Shown here: one piece after another, positions 43,273 to 52,208 of the stretch | Position numbering within the stretch: position 1 is the first letter of the stretch | Layout of the letters: the number at the start of each line of letters is the position of its first letter | Assembly: GCA_018222605.1 (NCBI GenBank) | Contig: JAAEZZ010000007.1 | Coordinates: 36,522 to 100,521, forward strand | DNA from: Alphaproteobacteria bacterium | GTDB taxonomy: Bacteria; Pseudomonadota; Alphaproteobacteria; Caulobacterales; Hyphomonadaceae | Direction of reading: 5' to 3' | Length of the DNA: 64,000 bases | Program-made: the position numbers and the translations under genes | The notes under the pieces: model-generated | The model's database searches: none | Told to the model about the DNA's origin: nothing | The model's input: only the letters and a program-made list of their open reading frames with translations

Positions 43273-44211
43273 TCAGTCCCGATGGGCCGCGCGAGCGAGA
43301 CGGTCATTAATCGCTTCACCGAGGCCTTCATTCGGGATGGGGGCAACGGCGATCCGGTCAAACCGCGCATCAAGGGCGCGCAGCATGGCGAAGAGTTTTG
43401 TGGCGGCCTCCGCGAGATCTCCATTCGGGGAGAGGTTGAGGCCGGTATGGACGCTTGAGCCGAAGCCGAGCCAGGCTTCGCCCTCTTGCGGAGCCTCGGC
43501 ATTGAGACGCAGGGCCGCGTCTGGGGCGTAATGGCTTTTCAGCTGGCCGGGGGCGACGATGGAGTCATCCGTATGCAGCGCGAGGCGACCGCCGACGGCT
43601 GCGTTGAGGGCCGCAGTTTCGATGCCGCCCGTGCGCAGCAGGGTGGGTGTCTCCCCTGCAAACGAGACGATGGTGGATTCGATGCCGGTGGCGCAGGGGC
43701 CGCCATCAATGATCAGGTCGATCCGGTCTCCCAGATCTTCCATCACATGCTGGGCGCGGGTGGGGCTGACATGGCCGGAACGGTTGGCGGACGGCGCGAC
43801 GACGGGCTGGCCGAAGGCGGCGATCAGGCCCTGGGCCGCAGGGTGGCGCGGATAGCGGATGCCGATTGTGTCCAGGCCTGCGCGGGCGAGATCACACACA
43901 CTGCCAGTGGCGGCGCGAGGCAGGACCAGCGTCAGCGGACCTGGCCAGAAATGGCGCGCGACGGTTTCAGCCTCTTCCGACAGCACGGCTTCCTGCTTTG
44001 CCATGTCCATGGCGGCAACATGGGCGATCAGCGGATTGAAATGCGGACGGCCCTTTGCCTCATACAGGCGGGCGACGGCGTCCGGATTGGAGGCATCACA
44101 GGCGAGGCCATAGACAGTCTCGGTCGGCATGGCGACGAGGCCGCCCTCGCGGAGGATTTCCGCGGCGAGGGCCAGCGTCTGGGGCAGCACGGGGACAATC
44201 TGCGCAGTCAT
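43273..44211 (-). CDS. L-threonylcarbamoyladenylate synthase (Sua5 type)
   Basis: A 312-residue enzyme making the threonylcarbamoyl-AMP used for t6A at position 37 of ANN-decoding tRNAs. The YrdC domain covers about residues 15-200, with PTETVYGLACDA, KGRPHFNPLIAHV, and the GIESTIVSF segment near 180. The remaining C-terminal third, with APGQLKSHYAPDA, is the Sua5 domain, so this is the long Sua5 form rather than the short TsaC. The start is the ATG at 44209-44211. It precedes the PaiB-like gene by four bases. Confidence 0.92.
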   Translation of the reverse strand: MTAQIVPVLPQTLALAAEILREGGLVAMPTETVYGLACDASNPDAVARLYEAKGRPHFNPLIAHVAAMDMAKQEAVLSEEAETVARHFWPGPLTLVLPRAATGSVCDLARAGLDTIGIRYPRHPAAQGLIAAFGQPVVAPSANRSGHVSPTRAQHVMEDLGDRIDLIIDGGPCATGIESTIVSFAGETPTLLRTGGIETAALNAAVGGRLALHTDDSIVAPGQLKSHYAPDAALRLNAEAPQEGEAWLGFGSSVHTGLNLSPNGDLAEAATKLFAMLRALDARFDRIAVAPIPNEGLGEAINDRLARAAHRD

Positions 44212-44260
44212 GAGCCCGGGCTTACCACCAGTAGGCACGACCCGGAAGGCGCGCGCCTCA

Positions 44261-45451
44261 CTATTTGCGGGTCGCTGTGCCGGTCACGGTGACGGTGATA
44301 TCCTGGCCAACCCAGCTGCCGGAGGGGTCTGAGGACTGGCCAAGGTCCAGCGCCTTGCGGTTCAGCACGGCAGAGCCATCCAGGGTCGCGGTGTCGCCGT
44401 CGATCTGTAGCGTGAAATTCAGCGGCACGGTTTGCATGATAGATTTGATGCTGATCTCTGCGTCCGCGACATAGCCATCAGCCGTTTCGCGGAAATTGGT
44501 CAGGTGGATATTGGCGTCCGGATGCGCGTTCGTGTCGAACCATTCGGCGCCCTTGAGACTGTCATTGTAGAGCTTCTTGCCTGCATCTGCAGACGCGGTG
44601 CGCACGGTGACGCGCACGTCTGAGTTGGCGAGATCGTCCGGATAGAAGGCGACATCGGCGGTCCAGTCATCAAAGGTGCCGGTGAATTCCTTCTTGTCAT
44701 AAATGCCGGTGAAGCGGATTTCGGAAGTGTCGTAGTTCACGTCCCAGTTTGACTGGATGCCTGTTTCGGCGAGGGTCGGTTCAGAGCTTTGCGCGGTTGA
44801 GCCGCCCGAGCCCATCAGCGGGATGGCCACGATGGCGCCAAACAGAATGATGGCAGAGCCGAAGGCGACAGGATAGCCGCGGGCCGGGCGCCAGGGCCCG
44901 TCTGTCTTGCCAAGAAGGCCGGGAACCATACGTTTGACGACGCCTTTCTCGGCACCGATTTCATGCTTCACCGCGCCTGCAACGTGCAGGCCCAGAAGGA
45001 CGATCAGCACCCATGCGCCTTTCGAGTGGATATTCTCGATAATCACGTGGGCGATGTCGGAATGCAGGAAGCCCGGTACAGGAAGGTGCGGCCAGCTGAT
45101 CGTGCCGTACAGCACGGTCGGCACCTTGAACTTCGAGGTCGATACCAGGAGCCAGCCTGCCAGCGGCAGAATCACCATCAGCCAGTAGAACGCCATATGC
45201 ACCAGATGCGAGGCCAGCTTTTCGCGGGGCGGCATGTCATCGGGCAGCGGTGGCGGCGGATTGCGCCATCTCCACACGATACGCACGGCTGTCAGAAACA
45301 GGATCGTGATGCCGATTGATTTGTGCAACTGGAAGCGCACTTCATTGTCATCCATGTTCCAGCCGAGCCAGATCATGAACAAAAGAAGGGCCGCCATCAC
45401 CCAGTGAAGGATGATGGCGACGATGGTGTATCTTGAAGATTCTGCCTGCAT
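44261..45451 (-). CDS. Cytochrome b561 fused to a YceI domain
   Basis: A 396-residue membrane protein with two domains. Residues 1-170 form a prokaryotic cytochrome b561 with four helices (about 10-30, 45-60, 85-105, 145-165) and His candidates for two haems at 16, 43, 85 and 156. A fifth helix at 195-213 then leads to a periplasmic YceI lipocalin-like domain (about 235-396) that is expected to bind an isoprenoid quinone or other lipid. The combination suggests quinone-linked electron transfer at the membrane surface. A separate YceI lipoprotein gene lies 16 bases upstream in the same direction, so the two are probably one operon. Confidence 0.87.
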   Translation of the reverse strand: MQAESSRYTIVAIILHWVMAALLLFMIWLGWNMDDNEVRFQLHKSIGITILFLTAVRIVWRWRNPPPPLPDDMPPREKLASHLVHMAFYWLMVILPLAGWLLVSTSKFKVPTVLYGTISWPHLPVPGFLHSDIAHVIIENIHSKGAWVLIVLLGLHVAGAVKHEIGAEKGVVKRMVPGLLGKTDGPWRPARGYPVAFGSAIILFGAIVAIPLMGSGGSTAQSSEPTLAETGIQSNWDVNYDTSEIRFTGIYDKKEFTGTFDDWTADVAFYPDDLANSDVRVTVRTASADAGKKLYNDSLKGAEWFDTNAHPDANIHLTNFRETADGYVADAEISIKSIMQTVPLNFTLQIDGDTATLDGSAVLNRKALDLGQSSDPSGSWVGQDITVTVTGTATRK

Positions 45452-45467
45452 GGCGAGTCAGATACCC

Positions 45468-46214
45468 TTATTCGGAGGCTGCGTCAGCCAGTTCGAACTC
45501 GGTTTCGATCACAATTTCGATATCATCACCGAGATTCGGCACCATGATGTCGAGGCCATAGTCGGAGCGCTTGAACGACCCCGTGGCGGAGAAGCCGATT
45601 TTCGGCGTATCGGGCGCCCAGGGGAAGGTGGTCGTGCCGTTATAGGTGACGTCCAGCGTGACCGGCTTGGTAACGTCCCGGAAGGTCAGGTCGCCGGTGA
45701 CGGTGCCGGTGTTCGGGCCGGTGGTTGTCACGTCGGTGGACTTGAACGTGATGGTCGGGAATTCGCCAGCATTGAAATAGTCTTCGCTCTGGCTGATTTC
45801 CTGATCGAACGAGTCGTAGGGCGAATCGGGGTGGCCGGCCTTGAAGTCTGCCGGATAGTCGGTCTCGACGGACGTTGGGTCGATGGTCACGTCCAGGGAG
45901 GTGGCGGAGGCGTCATCGGGGTTGAAAACCAGCGTGCCGTCGACCGAATTGAGACGGGCCGTGTAGTTGGACAGGCCGAAATGGTTCACCTTCCAGATCA
46001 GGGAGGTATGGGTCGGGTCCATCTTGTAGGTGCCAGCCGGTCCCATTTCCGGGGCTTCAGCGGTTTCTCCGGCCGGGGCAGCCGTCGGTTCAGCCGTTGT
46101 GGTGGCCGGGGCTTCCTGGGTTGTGGTTTCCTGGGATTGTGCCGGAGCAGTGGTTTCGGCTGCACCGCAGGCCGCAAGGGCCAGTACGGATGCGGAAAGC
46201 AGAATGTTGCGCAT
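45468..46214 (-). CDS. YceI-family lipoprotein
   Basis: A 248-residue lipoprotein with an LAAC lipobox (Cys16), then an Ala/Thr/Glu/Pro-rich tether of about 45 residues and a YceI domain. YKMDPTHTSLIWKVNHFGLSNYTARL is the usual first block, FKSTDVTTTG the middle and VTGDLTFRDVTKPVTLDVTYNG the diagnostic motif. YceI proteins bind polyprenoids such as ubiquinone-8 inside a barrel. It precedes the b561-YceI fusion gene, and both products probably act on the same lipid or quinone in the periplasm. Confidence 0.92.
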   Translation of the reverse strand: MRNILLSASVLALAACGAAETTAPAQSQETTTQEAPATTTAEPTAAPAGETAEAPEMGPAGTYKMDPTHTSLIWKVNHFGLSNYTARLNSVDGTLVFNPDDASATSLDVTIDPTSVETDYPADFKAGHPDSPYDSFDQEISQSEDYFNAGEFPTITFKSTDVTTTGPNTGTVTGDLTFRDVTKPVTLDVTYNGTTTFPWAPDTPKIGFSATGSFKRSDYGLDIMVPNLGDDIEIVIETEFELADAASE

Positions 46215-46338
46215 AAAAATCGTCTCCTGAAGGGTGTGGTATTGCGTCTGGGGTGATTATAGGGCGCAGTTGGCGACATGCCAGTGGCACGCTAAGGGCT
46301 AGCGTGGATATGACTTATGTGGATTCTGGGAGAAATAG

Positions 46339-48111
46339 ATGGCCTATAATGCCCCGCTCGATGATATGGCGTTTGCGCTTCAGTCCGTTGCCGGGCTGCC
46401 CAAACTGCAGGGACTTGAGGCTTTCGAGAATTATGACCCGGACCTGATCACCCCGATTCTGGATGAGGCGAACAAGCTGGCGCGGGATGTTCTGGCGCCG
46501 CTGAACCAGCCCGGTGATGCTCATGGCGCAGTGCTGACAGATGAGGGCGTGAAGGCGGCCCCCGGCTTTGCCGAGGCCTATGCCCAGTTCCGCGATGGTG
46601 GCTGGATGGGGCTGTCCGCGCCGGAAGAATGGGGCGGGCAGGGCCTGCCGAAAGCCCTGGCGCTGGCCGTGATGGAGATGTTCCACTCCGCGAACATGGC
46701 GTTTGGCCTGTGCCCGATGCTCAGCTTTGGCGCGATTGAAGCGCTGCTGGCGCATGGCACGGACGAGCAGAAACAGACCTATCTGCCTAATCTGGTCTCC
46801 GGCACCTGGACTGGCACGATGAATCTGACCGAGCCGCAGGCGGGCTCTGATGTCGGCGCGCTGAAGACAAAGGCTGTGCCGCAGGAAGACGGCAGCTATG
46901 CCATCAGCGGGCAGAAGATCTACATCACCTGGGGTGATCATGACGTTGCCGAGAATATCATTCACCTCGTGCTGGCGCGCCTGCCAGATGCGCCTGCAGG
47001 CTCTCGCGGTGTATCGCTGTTCCTGGTGCCGAAATTCCTGGTCAAGGAAGATGGTGGCCTGGGCGCGCGCAATGGGGTGAAATGCATCGGCCTTGAGAAG
47101 AAGATGGGCATTCATGCCTCCCCGACCTGCGTGATGGAATATGAAGACGCGACGGGCTGGCTGATTGGTCAGGAGAACAAGGGCCTGGCCTGCATGTTCA
47201 CGATGATGAATTCGGCCCGCCTGAATGTCGGCCTGGAAGGTGTCGCCGTGGGCGAAGCGGCCTATCAGGCGGCATTCGACTATGCGCAGGAACGCAAACA
47301 GGGCAAGGCGCAGGGCGTCGATGGCCCGGCCCCGATCCTGCATCATGCCGATGTGCGCCGTACACTGACGACGATGCGCGCCCGCGTCGCAGCGGCCCGG
47401 GCGATCTGCTATGCCTGCGGTGTGGCAGCAGACCTTGCCGAAGCTGCGCCGGATGAGAGCACACACGCATCGGCCAAGTTGCGCGAAGACCTGCTGACGC
47501 CGATTGCCAAGGCCTGGTCTACCGATATGGGCGTCGATGTGGCGAGCCTGGGCGTGCAGATCCATGGCGGCATGGGTTTCATGAACGAGACGCTGGCTGC
47601 GCAGCTCTATCGCGACGCGCGGATTGCACCGATTTATGAAGGCACGAACGGCATTCAGGCGATTGATCTGGTTGGCCGCAAACTGTCCGGCACGAATGGC
47701 GAGTCCATGCGCGTGATGCTGGGAGAGGTTGAGGCCACGGCGGCGAGCGCGCGGGCGACGAATGATCCGCAGCTGGTTCAGATTGCTGACCGCCTGAGAG
47801 AAGGCGCCGAGGCACTTCGTCAGGCCACGGACTGGATGCTGGAGGCCATGAAACAGCGCGACCAGGACAAGGCACTGGCCGGGGCGACAGCCTATCTGGC
47901 ACTGGCCGGGGATGTCATCGGCGGTCACTTCCTGACGCAGGCGGCGGTCTCTGCACGCGGCGAAGAGGGCGGCTTCCGCACACGTCAGCTGGCGCTGGCA
48001 GGCTTTTTTGCCGAGACCGTACTGGCCACCGCGCCGGGCCGCGTTTCCGGCATCACGCAGGGTGGCGACAGCTTCCTCGACAACAGCGAAGCGCTTTTCG
48101 GGATTGCCTAG
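46339..48111 (+). CDS. Long acyl-CoA dehydrogenase of the FadE5/DmdC type
   Basis: A 590-residue acyl-CoA dehydrogenase with the extended C-terminal domain of this branch. NLTEPQAGSDVGALKTKA and QKIYITWGDHD are the FAD-contact motifs, LEKKMGIHASPTCVMEYEDATGW is typical of the long type, and QIHGGMGFMNET and IYEGTNGIQAIDLVGRKL hold the catalytic Glu region. Close relatives include fatty-acid FadE5 and the methylmercaptopropionyl-CoA dehydrogenase DmdC of marine Alphaproteobacteria. I cannot choose between them, and no dmdB or dmdD gene is adjacent. It stands alone on the plus strand. Confidence 0.85.
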   Translation: MAYNAPLDDMAFALQSVAGLPKLQGLEAFENYDPDLITPILDEANKLARDVLAPLNQPGDAHGAVLTDEGVKAAPGFAEAYAQFRDGGWMGLSAPEEWGGQGLPKALALAVMEMFHSANMAFGLCPMLSFGAIEALLAHGTDEQKQTYLPNLVSGTWTGTMNLTEPQAGSDVGALKTKAVPQEDGSYAISGQKIYITWGDHDVAENIIHLVLARLPDAPAGSRGVSLFLVPKFLVKEDGGLGARNGVKCIGLEKKMGIHASPTCVMEYEDATGWLIGQENKGLACMFTMMNSARLNVGLEGVAVGEAAYQAAFDYAQERKQGKAQGVDGPAPILHHADVRRTLTTMRARVAAARAICYACGVAADLAEAAPDESTHASAKLREDLLTPIAKAWSTDMGVDVASLGVQIHGGMGFMNETLAAQLYRDARIAPIYEGTNGIQAIDLVGRKLSGTNGESMRVMLGEVEATAASARATNDPQLVQIADRLREGAEALRQATDWMLEAMKQRDQDKALAGATAYLALAGDVIGGHFLTQAAVSARGEEGGFRTRQLALAGFFAETVLATAPGRVSGITQGGDSFLDNSEALFGIA

Positions 48112-48116
48112 AGGTC

Positions 48117-49292
48117 TTAGAACTCAAGCTTTGGCAGGGCGATCAGGCACAGTACGGACGCGCAGGATGCGGCTGAAGCGACAGCGGCCAGCGGTGCCAT
48201 GCCGAGCGTGACAAAGGGCGCGGCGATGGCGGTGCCAGCGGCTGTTGTCGTCAGGATGGCGACGAGCACCAGAGCCGCCCCGCGGGCATCGTCTCCGCGG
48301 GCAGCCACCACGGCGCGGTAAAAGCCGGGAGGCCCGCGAAGGCCGAGACCCAGATTGACCGGAATGAACAGGAGGGCGAGCGCCAGTGGCTCTGTCCCGC
48401 CGGTCAGCGCGTAGATCAGGATGCTGACCAGCCCGCCGGCGGAGATCAGCGAGCCGAGCAGGATCATGCGCTCCTGCCCGAAGCGCTCGGCGAGCTTTCC
48501 GGCAAGGTTCGATCCGACGATGAACAGGGTGATGCCCGTCACCTGCATGATGATGAAGTCGCTGAGCTCTCCACCGAGGCCCTTGGTGATCATGGCCGGG
48601 GCGCCGAACACAAAGATGAGCAGGCCGCCCAGCGTGAAGGCCTGGCTGAGGCAGTAGCGCAGATAAACCGGGTTCATCATGTGGCGCACATAGCTGCCTG
48701 CGCTGCGGGTGGAGGGCGGCACGGGCATGCGGTGGCGCAGCGCCGCGATCAGCAGGGCGACGAGCAGGCTGAGCACGCCAATCACCAGAAACGAACTCTT
48801 CCAGCCAAAGGCGACCAGCAGCCACACGCCGGCGATCGGGGCGAGGGCTGGCACCAGCGATTCCACACTGCCCATGAAGCCGAGGGCGCCGACGGCCTTT
48901 TCCTGGCTGAACATGACGCGGATCATGCCCGGTGCGAAAACGGCGGCGGCGGACCCTGTCAGGCCCTGCAGGAAGCGCAGGCCGACCAGAACAGGCAGGC
49001 TGGGCGCGGCCATGCAGGCCAGCGAAATCAGCGCATAGGCGATAAGCGAGACGATCAGCAGCGTGCGCTGGTCCAGATGCGCGCCCAGCTCTCCAAAGCC
49101 GAGCAGGCCGATACAGGTGCCCATCACGAAAGCGGCCAGGACGAACTGCGCGAGCGCCTGCGATCCGCCGAGCGTTTCCGGCAAATCCGGCACGGCGGGC
49201 AGCACCAGATCCGTTCCGGCAATGCCCAGCGTCGTGCCGAGGATCAGCAGCGCAAAGGCCAGCAGGGGCGCGGAGGATTTTGTCTCGCTCAT
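48117..49292 (-). CDS. MFS transporter of the Bcr/CflA type
   Basis: A 391-residue major-facilitator protein with twelve predicted helices. The N-terminal helices contain GIAGTDLVLPAVPDL, and GELGAHLDQRTLLIVSL is the loop between helices 2 and 3. VGLRFLQGLTGSAAAVFAPGM and GSVESLVPALAPIAGVWL fit the drug-exporter (Bcr/CflA) branch. The ATG at 49290-49292 gives the normal N terminus; an open frame upstream reads into the next intergenic area. Export of a toxic compound is likely, substrate unknown. It converges with the acyl-CoA dehydrogenase gene. Confidence 0.83.
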   Translation of the reverse strand: MSETKSSAPLLAFALLILGTTLGIAGTDLVLPAVPDLPETLGGSQALAQFVLAAFVMGTCIGLLGFGELGAHLDQRTLLIVSLIAYALISLACMAAPSLPVLVGLRFLQGLTGSAAAVFAPGMIRVMFSQEKAVGALGFMGSVESLVPALAPIAGVWLLVAFGWKSSFLVIGVLSLLVALLIAALRHRMPVPPSTRSAGSYVRHMMNPVYLRYCLSQAFTLGGLLIFVFGAPAMITKGLGGELSDFIIMQVTGITLFIVGSNLAGKLAERFGQERMILLGSLISAGGLVSILIYALTGGTEPLALALLFIPVNLGLGLRGPPGFYRAVVAARGDDARGAALVLVAILTTTAAGTAIAAPFVTLGMAPLAAVASAASCASVLCLIALPKLEF

Positions 49293-49421
49293 GGGGTAGG
49301 CAGGTCCAGTCTCTGAAGGGCCGGGCTTATGACGGAATCGTCTGGCAATGTCGACCCTATGTTGCGACCATAGGGTCACACAGATATGACGGTGCCAATT
49401 GTGCAGGAGGCGCGTACGCCG

Positions 49422-50486
49422 ATGAGCTGGACCAAGACATATACCGGCGCGGAAGCTCTCCGGATCAACAAATGGCTCGCGGAAGAGGGCGTTTGCTCTC
49501 GCCGTGAGGCCGATGCCCTGATCCTGAAGGGCCTCGTCAAGGTTGACGACGAGACGGCGGTGGCCGGTCAGAAGATCATGGCCGGGCAGACGCTGACCAT
49601 GGCGGGCAAGGCCGGGCGGCAGCTGGACAATCAGATCTCCCTGATCTTTCACAAGCCGGTGGGCGTCGTGTCCGGCACGCCGGAAGAGGGCGAAATTCCA
49701 GCCGTGCGCCTGATCACGCGGGACAGCCTGTCCGGCAAGGCACGCGCCATTCCGGGCCGCTACAACAAACTGGCGCCGCTTGGCCGTCTCGACAAGGATT
49801 CGCGCGGCCTGCTGATCATGTCAGAGGATGGCGTGCTGGCGAAGGCCGTGATCGGCCCCGAAAGCGAGCTGGACAAGGAATACATCGTCAAGGTGAAGGG
49901 CGATGTGACGCCCGAAAAGCTGGCGAAACTGCGCCACGGGCTGGAACTGGACGGACGCCAGCTGAAGCCTGCCATTGTGGAGCAGCTTAAGCCGCAGGAA
50001 CTGAAATTCATCCTGCGGGAAGGGCGCAACCGCCAGATCCGCCGGATGTGCCAGCTGGTGGATTTGCGCGTGGTGGATCTGATGCGCACGCGTATCGGGC
50101 CGCTGGAACTGGCCGGACTGCCGGAAGGCAAATGGCGCCCGATTGGCGGACGGGAACGTGCGGCTCTGCTGAAGGGCGATGCGCCCCGGCCCCGTACGCC
50201 GCGTCCGGATGAGGACCGGCCAGATCGCGAGCGGCCTGAGCGGGGACGGCCTGAACGCGCCGAGCGCCGGGATGGACCGCCCAGAGGCGACCGCCCCGCG
50301 CGGGGTGACCGGCCAGGCGGCCCGCGTTCCGGCAAGCCAGGGGGCAAACCGGGTGGCAAGTTCGGTGGCAAGCCGGAGCGCTCAGAGCGCTCAGACGGCA
50401 AGCCCGACAATACAGTCTCTCCGCTGAAAGGCGAGAAGTTCAGGCGCACCAAGCTGGGCCCGCGCAAGCGGACGCCGATCAAGTGA
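49422..50486 (+). CDS. Pseudouridine synthase of the RluF/RsuA type with a disordered basic tail
   Basis: A 354-residue rRNA or tRNA pseudouridine synthase. An N-terminal S4 RNA-binding domain (RINKWLAEEGVCSRREADAL) is followed by the catalytic domain with GRLDKDSRGLL (catalytic Asp) and ILREGRNRQIRRMC. The GRLDKDS form and DKEYIVKV point to RluF. The last 110 residues are very rich in Arg, Gly, Pro, Asp and Glu and lack a fold, ending in Lys/Arg. I set the start at the ATG at 49422, 12 bases after a GGAGG site; the ATG at 49386 would add 12 residues. The gene overlaps gluconokinase by four bases. Confidence 0.82.
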   Translation: MSWTKTYTGAEALRINKWLAEEGVCSRREADALILKGLVKVDDETAVAGQKIMAGQTLTMAGKAGRQLDNQISLIFHKPVGVVSGTPEEGEIPAVRLITRDSLSGKARAIPGRYNKLAPLGRLDKDSRGLLIMSEDGVLAKAVIGPESELDKEYIVKVKGDVTPEKLAKLRHGLELDGRQLKPAIVEQLKPQELKFILREGRNRQIRRMCQLVDLRVVDLMRTRIGPLELAGLPEGKWRPIGGRERAALLKGDAPRPRTPRPDEDRPDRERPERGRPERAERRDGPPRGDRPARGDRPGGPRSGKPGGKPGGKFGGKPERSERSDGKPDNTVSPLKGEKFRRTKLGPRKRTPIK

Positions 50487-50977
50487 GAGAGCTGATCATC
50501 ATCATGGGCGTCGCCGGCAGTGGAAAAACGTCCATAGCGTCTGCGCTGGCGGGGCAAATGGGTTGGCCTTTCATTGAGGCTGATGAACATCACTCTGCCG
50601 CCAACAAGACAAAGATGGCGGCCGGCACGCCGCTGACCGATGAGGATCGGGAGAGTTGGGTGGACAGCATGTGCCGGATGGCGGCTGCCATGCCGGAGTC
50701 GCGAATCGTACTGGCCTGCTCTGCACTGACGCCCTACGTGCAGGCGGGGCTGAGAGAGGGGAGCGGCCGTCGCTGCCATTTCGTGATGCTGGATGTGCCG
50801 CGCGATGAACTGGCGCGCCGGATTACGGCCAGGCCGGATCATTTTATGCCGGTCAGCCTGTTGGACAGCCAGTTTGCGTCACTTCAGGTGCCCGAGGATG
50901 CCGTGCGCATCCAGGCAGATCGTCCCGTGCCGCAGATCGTGGCAGATATTCTGTCCGCCCTGGAGGCTGCAGCCTGA
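50483..50977 (+). CDS. gntK: Gluconokinase
   Basis: A 164-residue kinase of the gluconate kinase family, phosphorylating D-gluconate to 6-phosphogluconate. The P-loop is GVAGSGKTS (residues 9-17), followed by EADEHHSAANKTKMAAGTPLTDEDRESW, the family's substrate-binding block, ACSALTPYVQAGLRE, and the lid region ARRITARPDHFMP. The start is a GTG overlapping the stop of the pseudouridine synthase gene (GTGA). No gluconate transporter or dehydrogenase is adjacent. Confidence 0.9.
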   Translation: MRELIIIMGVAGSGKTSIASALAGQMGWPFIEADEHHSAANKTKMAAGTPLTDEDRESWVDSMCRMAAAMPESRIVLACSALTPYVQAGLREGSGRRCHFVMLDVPRDELARRITARPDHFMPVSLLDSQFASLQVPEDAVRIQADRPVPQIVADILSALEAAA

Positions 50978-51025
50978 CCTTGCGGTACGGCTCGACGGCG
51001 TCATGGATGCAAGTATCATTCTGCA

Positions 51026-52090
51026 ATGGATGGATTTGAAACTGCCCCGCCGAAACGGCCCAGGCTGGACTACCCCTTCGGGCGGACCGAGCCGGAAATC
51101 GGCAAAAGCGTGCAGATTGCAGAGCGCATCGAATGGGTGGCCATGCCGCTCAATTTCTCCCTCAAATTCATCAATAACTGGCTGATCGATGATGGTGACG
51201 GGTGGACGATTGTCGACACCGGCATCGCCTATGACGAGACGCGGGAGGCCTGGCGCAATCTGCTGGCGGACCGGGTCACACCGGACAAGCCGCTGAAGCG
51301 CGTGATCGTCACGCATATGCACCCCGATCATGTCGGCACGGCGGGCTGGCTTTGCTACAAATACGGGGCCGAGCTGTGGATGACGCGGCTGGAATACACG
51401 ACCTGCCGAATGTTGGTCGCAGATACAGGCCGCGAGGCGCCGGAGGTGGGCGTCGACTTCTATCGCCGTGCTGGATGGTCCGAGGCGCAGCTGGAGACCT
51501 ACAAGGAACGCTTCGGTAATTTCGGCCGGGGCGTGACGCGCATCCCTGAATCCTTCTTCCGGCTTTCGGATGGCGACACGTTTGAGATGGGCGGGAAAAG
51601 CTGGGAAGTGATCACCGGAAGTGGTCACTCGCCGGAACATGCCTGTCTTTACTGCGCTGAGCTGAATATCGTCATTTCAGGCGACCAGCTGTTGCCGCGC
51701 ATTTCCTCCAATGTCTCCGTCCACCCGACCGAGCCGAAGGCCGACCCGCTGGATGACTGGATCGAAAGCTGTGAGACGCTGAAGCGCCGCCTGCCGGAAG
51801 ATGTGCTGGTTTTGCCTGCGCATAATGAGCCGTTCCGCGGCGCGCATCACAGGCTGCAGCATCTGATCGACGGGCATTTTGTGACGCTGGAGCGGCTGAA
51901 GGCCAAACTGGCGCGCGGGCCGATGAAGGTGACGGATACGTTCACTACGATGTTCGCCCGGGCCATCGGGGATGATGTCATCCATATGGCCACGGGCGAG
52001 GCGCTGGCGCACCTGAATTACCTGATCCATCGCGGGGATGTGCGGGTCAGCCAGGACGAGCACGGCGTGGACCTCTACCACTTGGCCTGA
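51026..52090 (+). CDS. Metallo-beta-lactamase-fold hydrolase
   Basis: A 354-residue MBL-fold protein. The metal motif is THMHPDHVG with His97, His99, Asp101 and His102. The later ligands are the His of TGSGHSPEHACLY, the Asp of VISGDQLLP and the His of VLPAHNEPF, a complete set. The length exceeds the usual glyoxalase II, with an insert after residue 130 and a helical C-terminal part (TFTTMFARAI, MATGEALAHLNYLI) like the BLACT/LACTB2 group. The substrate is unknown. It lies 118 bases before lepB. Confidence 0.83.
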   Translation: MDGFETAPPKRPRLDYPFGRTEPEIGKSVQIAERIEWVAMPLNFSLKFINNWLIDDGDGWTIVDTGIAYDETREAWRNLLADRVTPDKPLKRVIVTHMHPDHVGTAGWLCYKYGAELWMTRLEYTTCRMLVADTGREAPEVGVDFYRRAGWSEAQLETYKERFGNFGRGVTRIPESFFRLSDGDTFEMGGKSWEVITGSGHSPEHACLYCAELNIVISGDQLLPRISSNVSVHPTEPKADPLDDWIESCETLKRRLPEDVLVLPAHNEPFRGAHHRLQHLIDGHFVTLERLKAKLARGPMKVTDTFTTMFARAIGDDVIHMATGEALAHLNYLIHRGDVRVSQDEHGVDLYHLA

Positions 52091-52208
52091 CCTGTCTTAC
52101 GTGGCCTTTGCGAGGCTTTTACAGCATGCGGGCAGTTTACACCTTCGCAATCATGGCACCTATCGTCTAAACAGGACGCACGTTGCGACGACGAGAGACG
52201 AGGTTCCG

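Noticed and set aside
42645..43502. Longer start for the PaiB-like gene at 43502
   Set aside because: The upstream part overlaps the sua5 gene and is Arg/Ser/Pro-rich without similarity; the MHPSR motif at 43268 is the family start.
46315..47928. A 537-codon open frame opposite the long acyl-CoA dehydrogenase
   Set aside because: The composition is Arg/His/Gln/Ala-rich as expected of an antisense shadow, and the plus strand carries the full dehydrogenase motifs.
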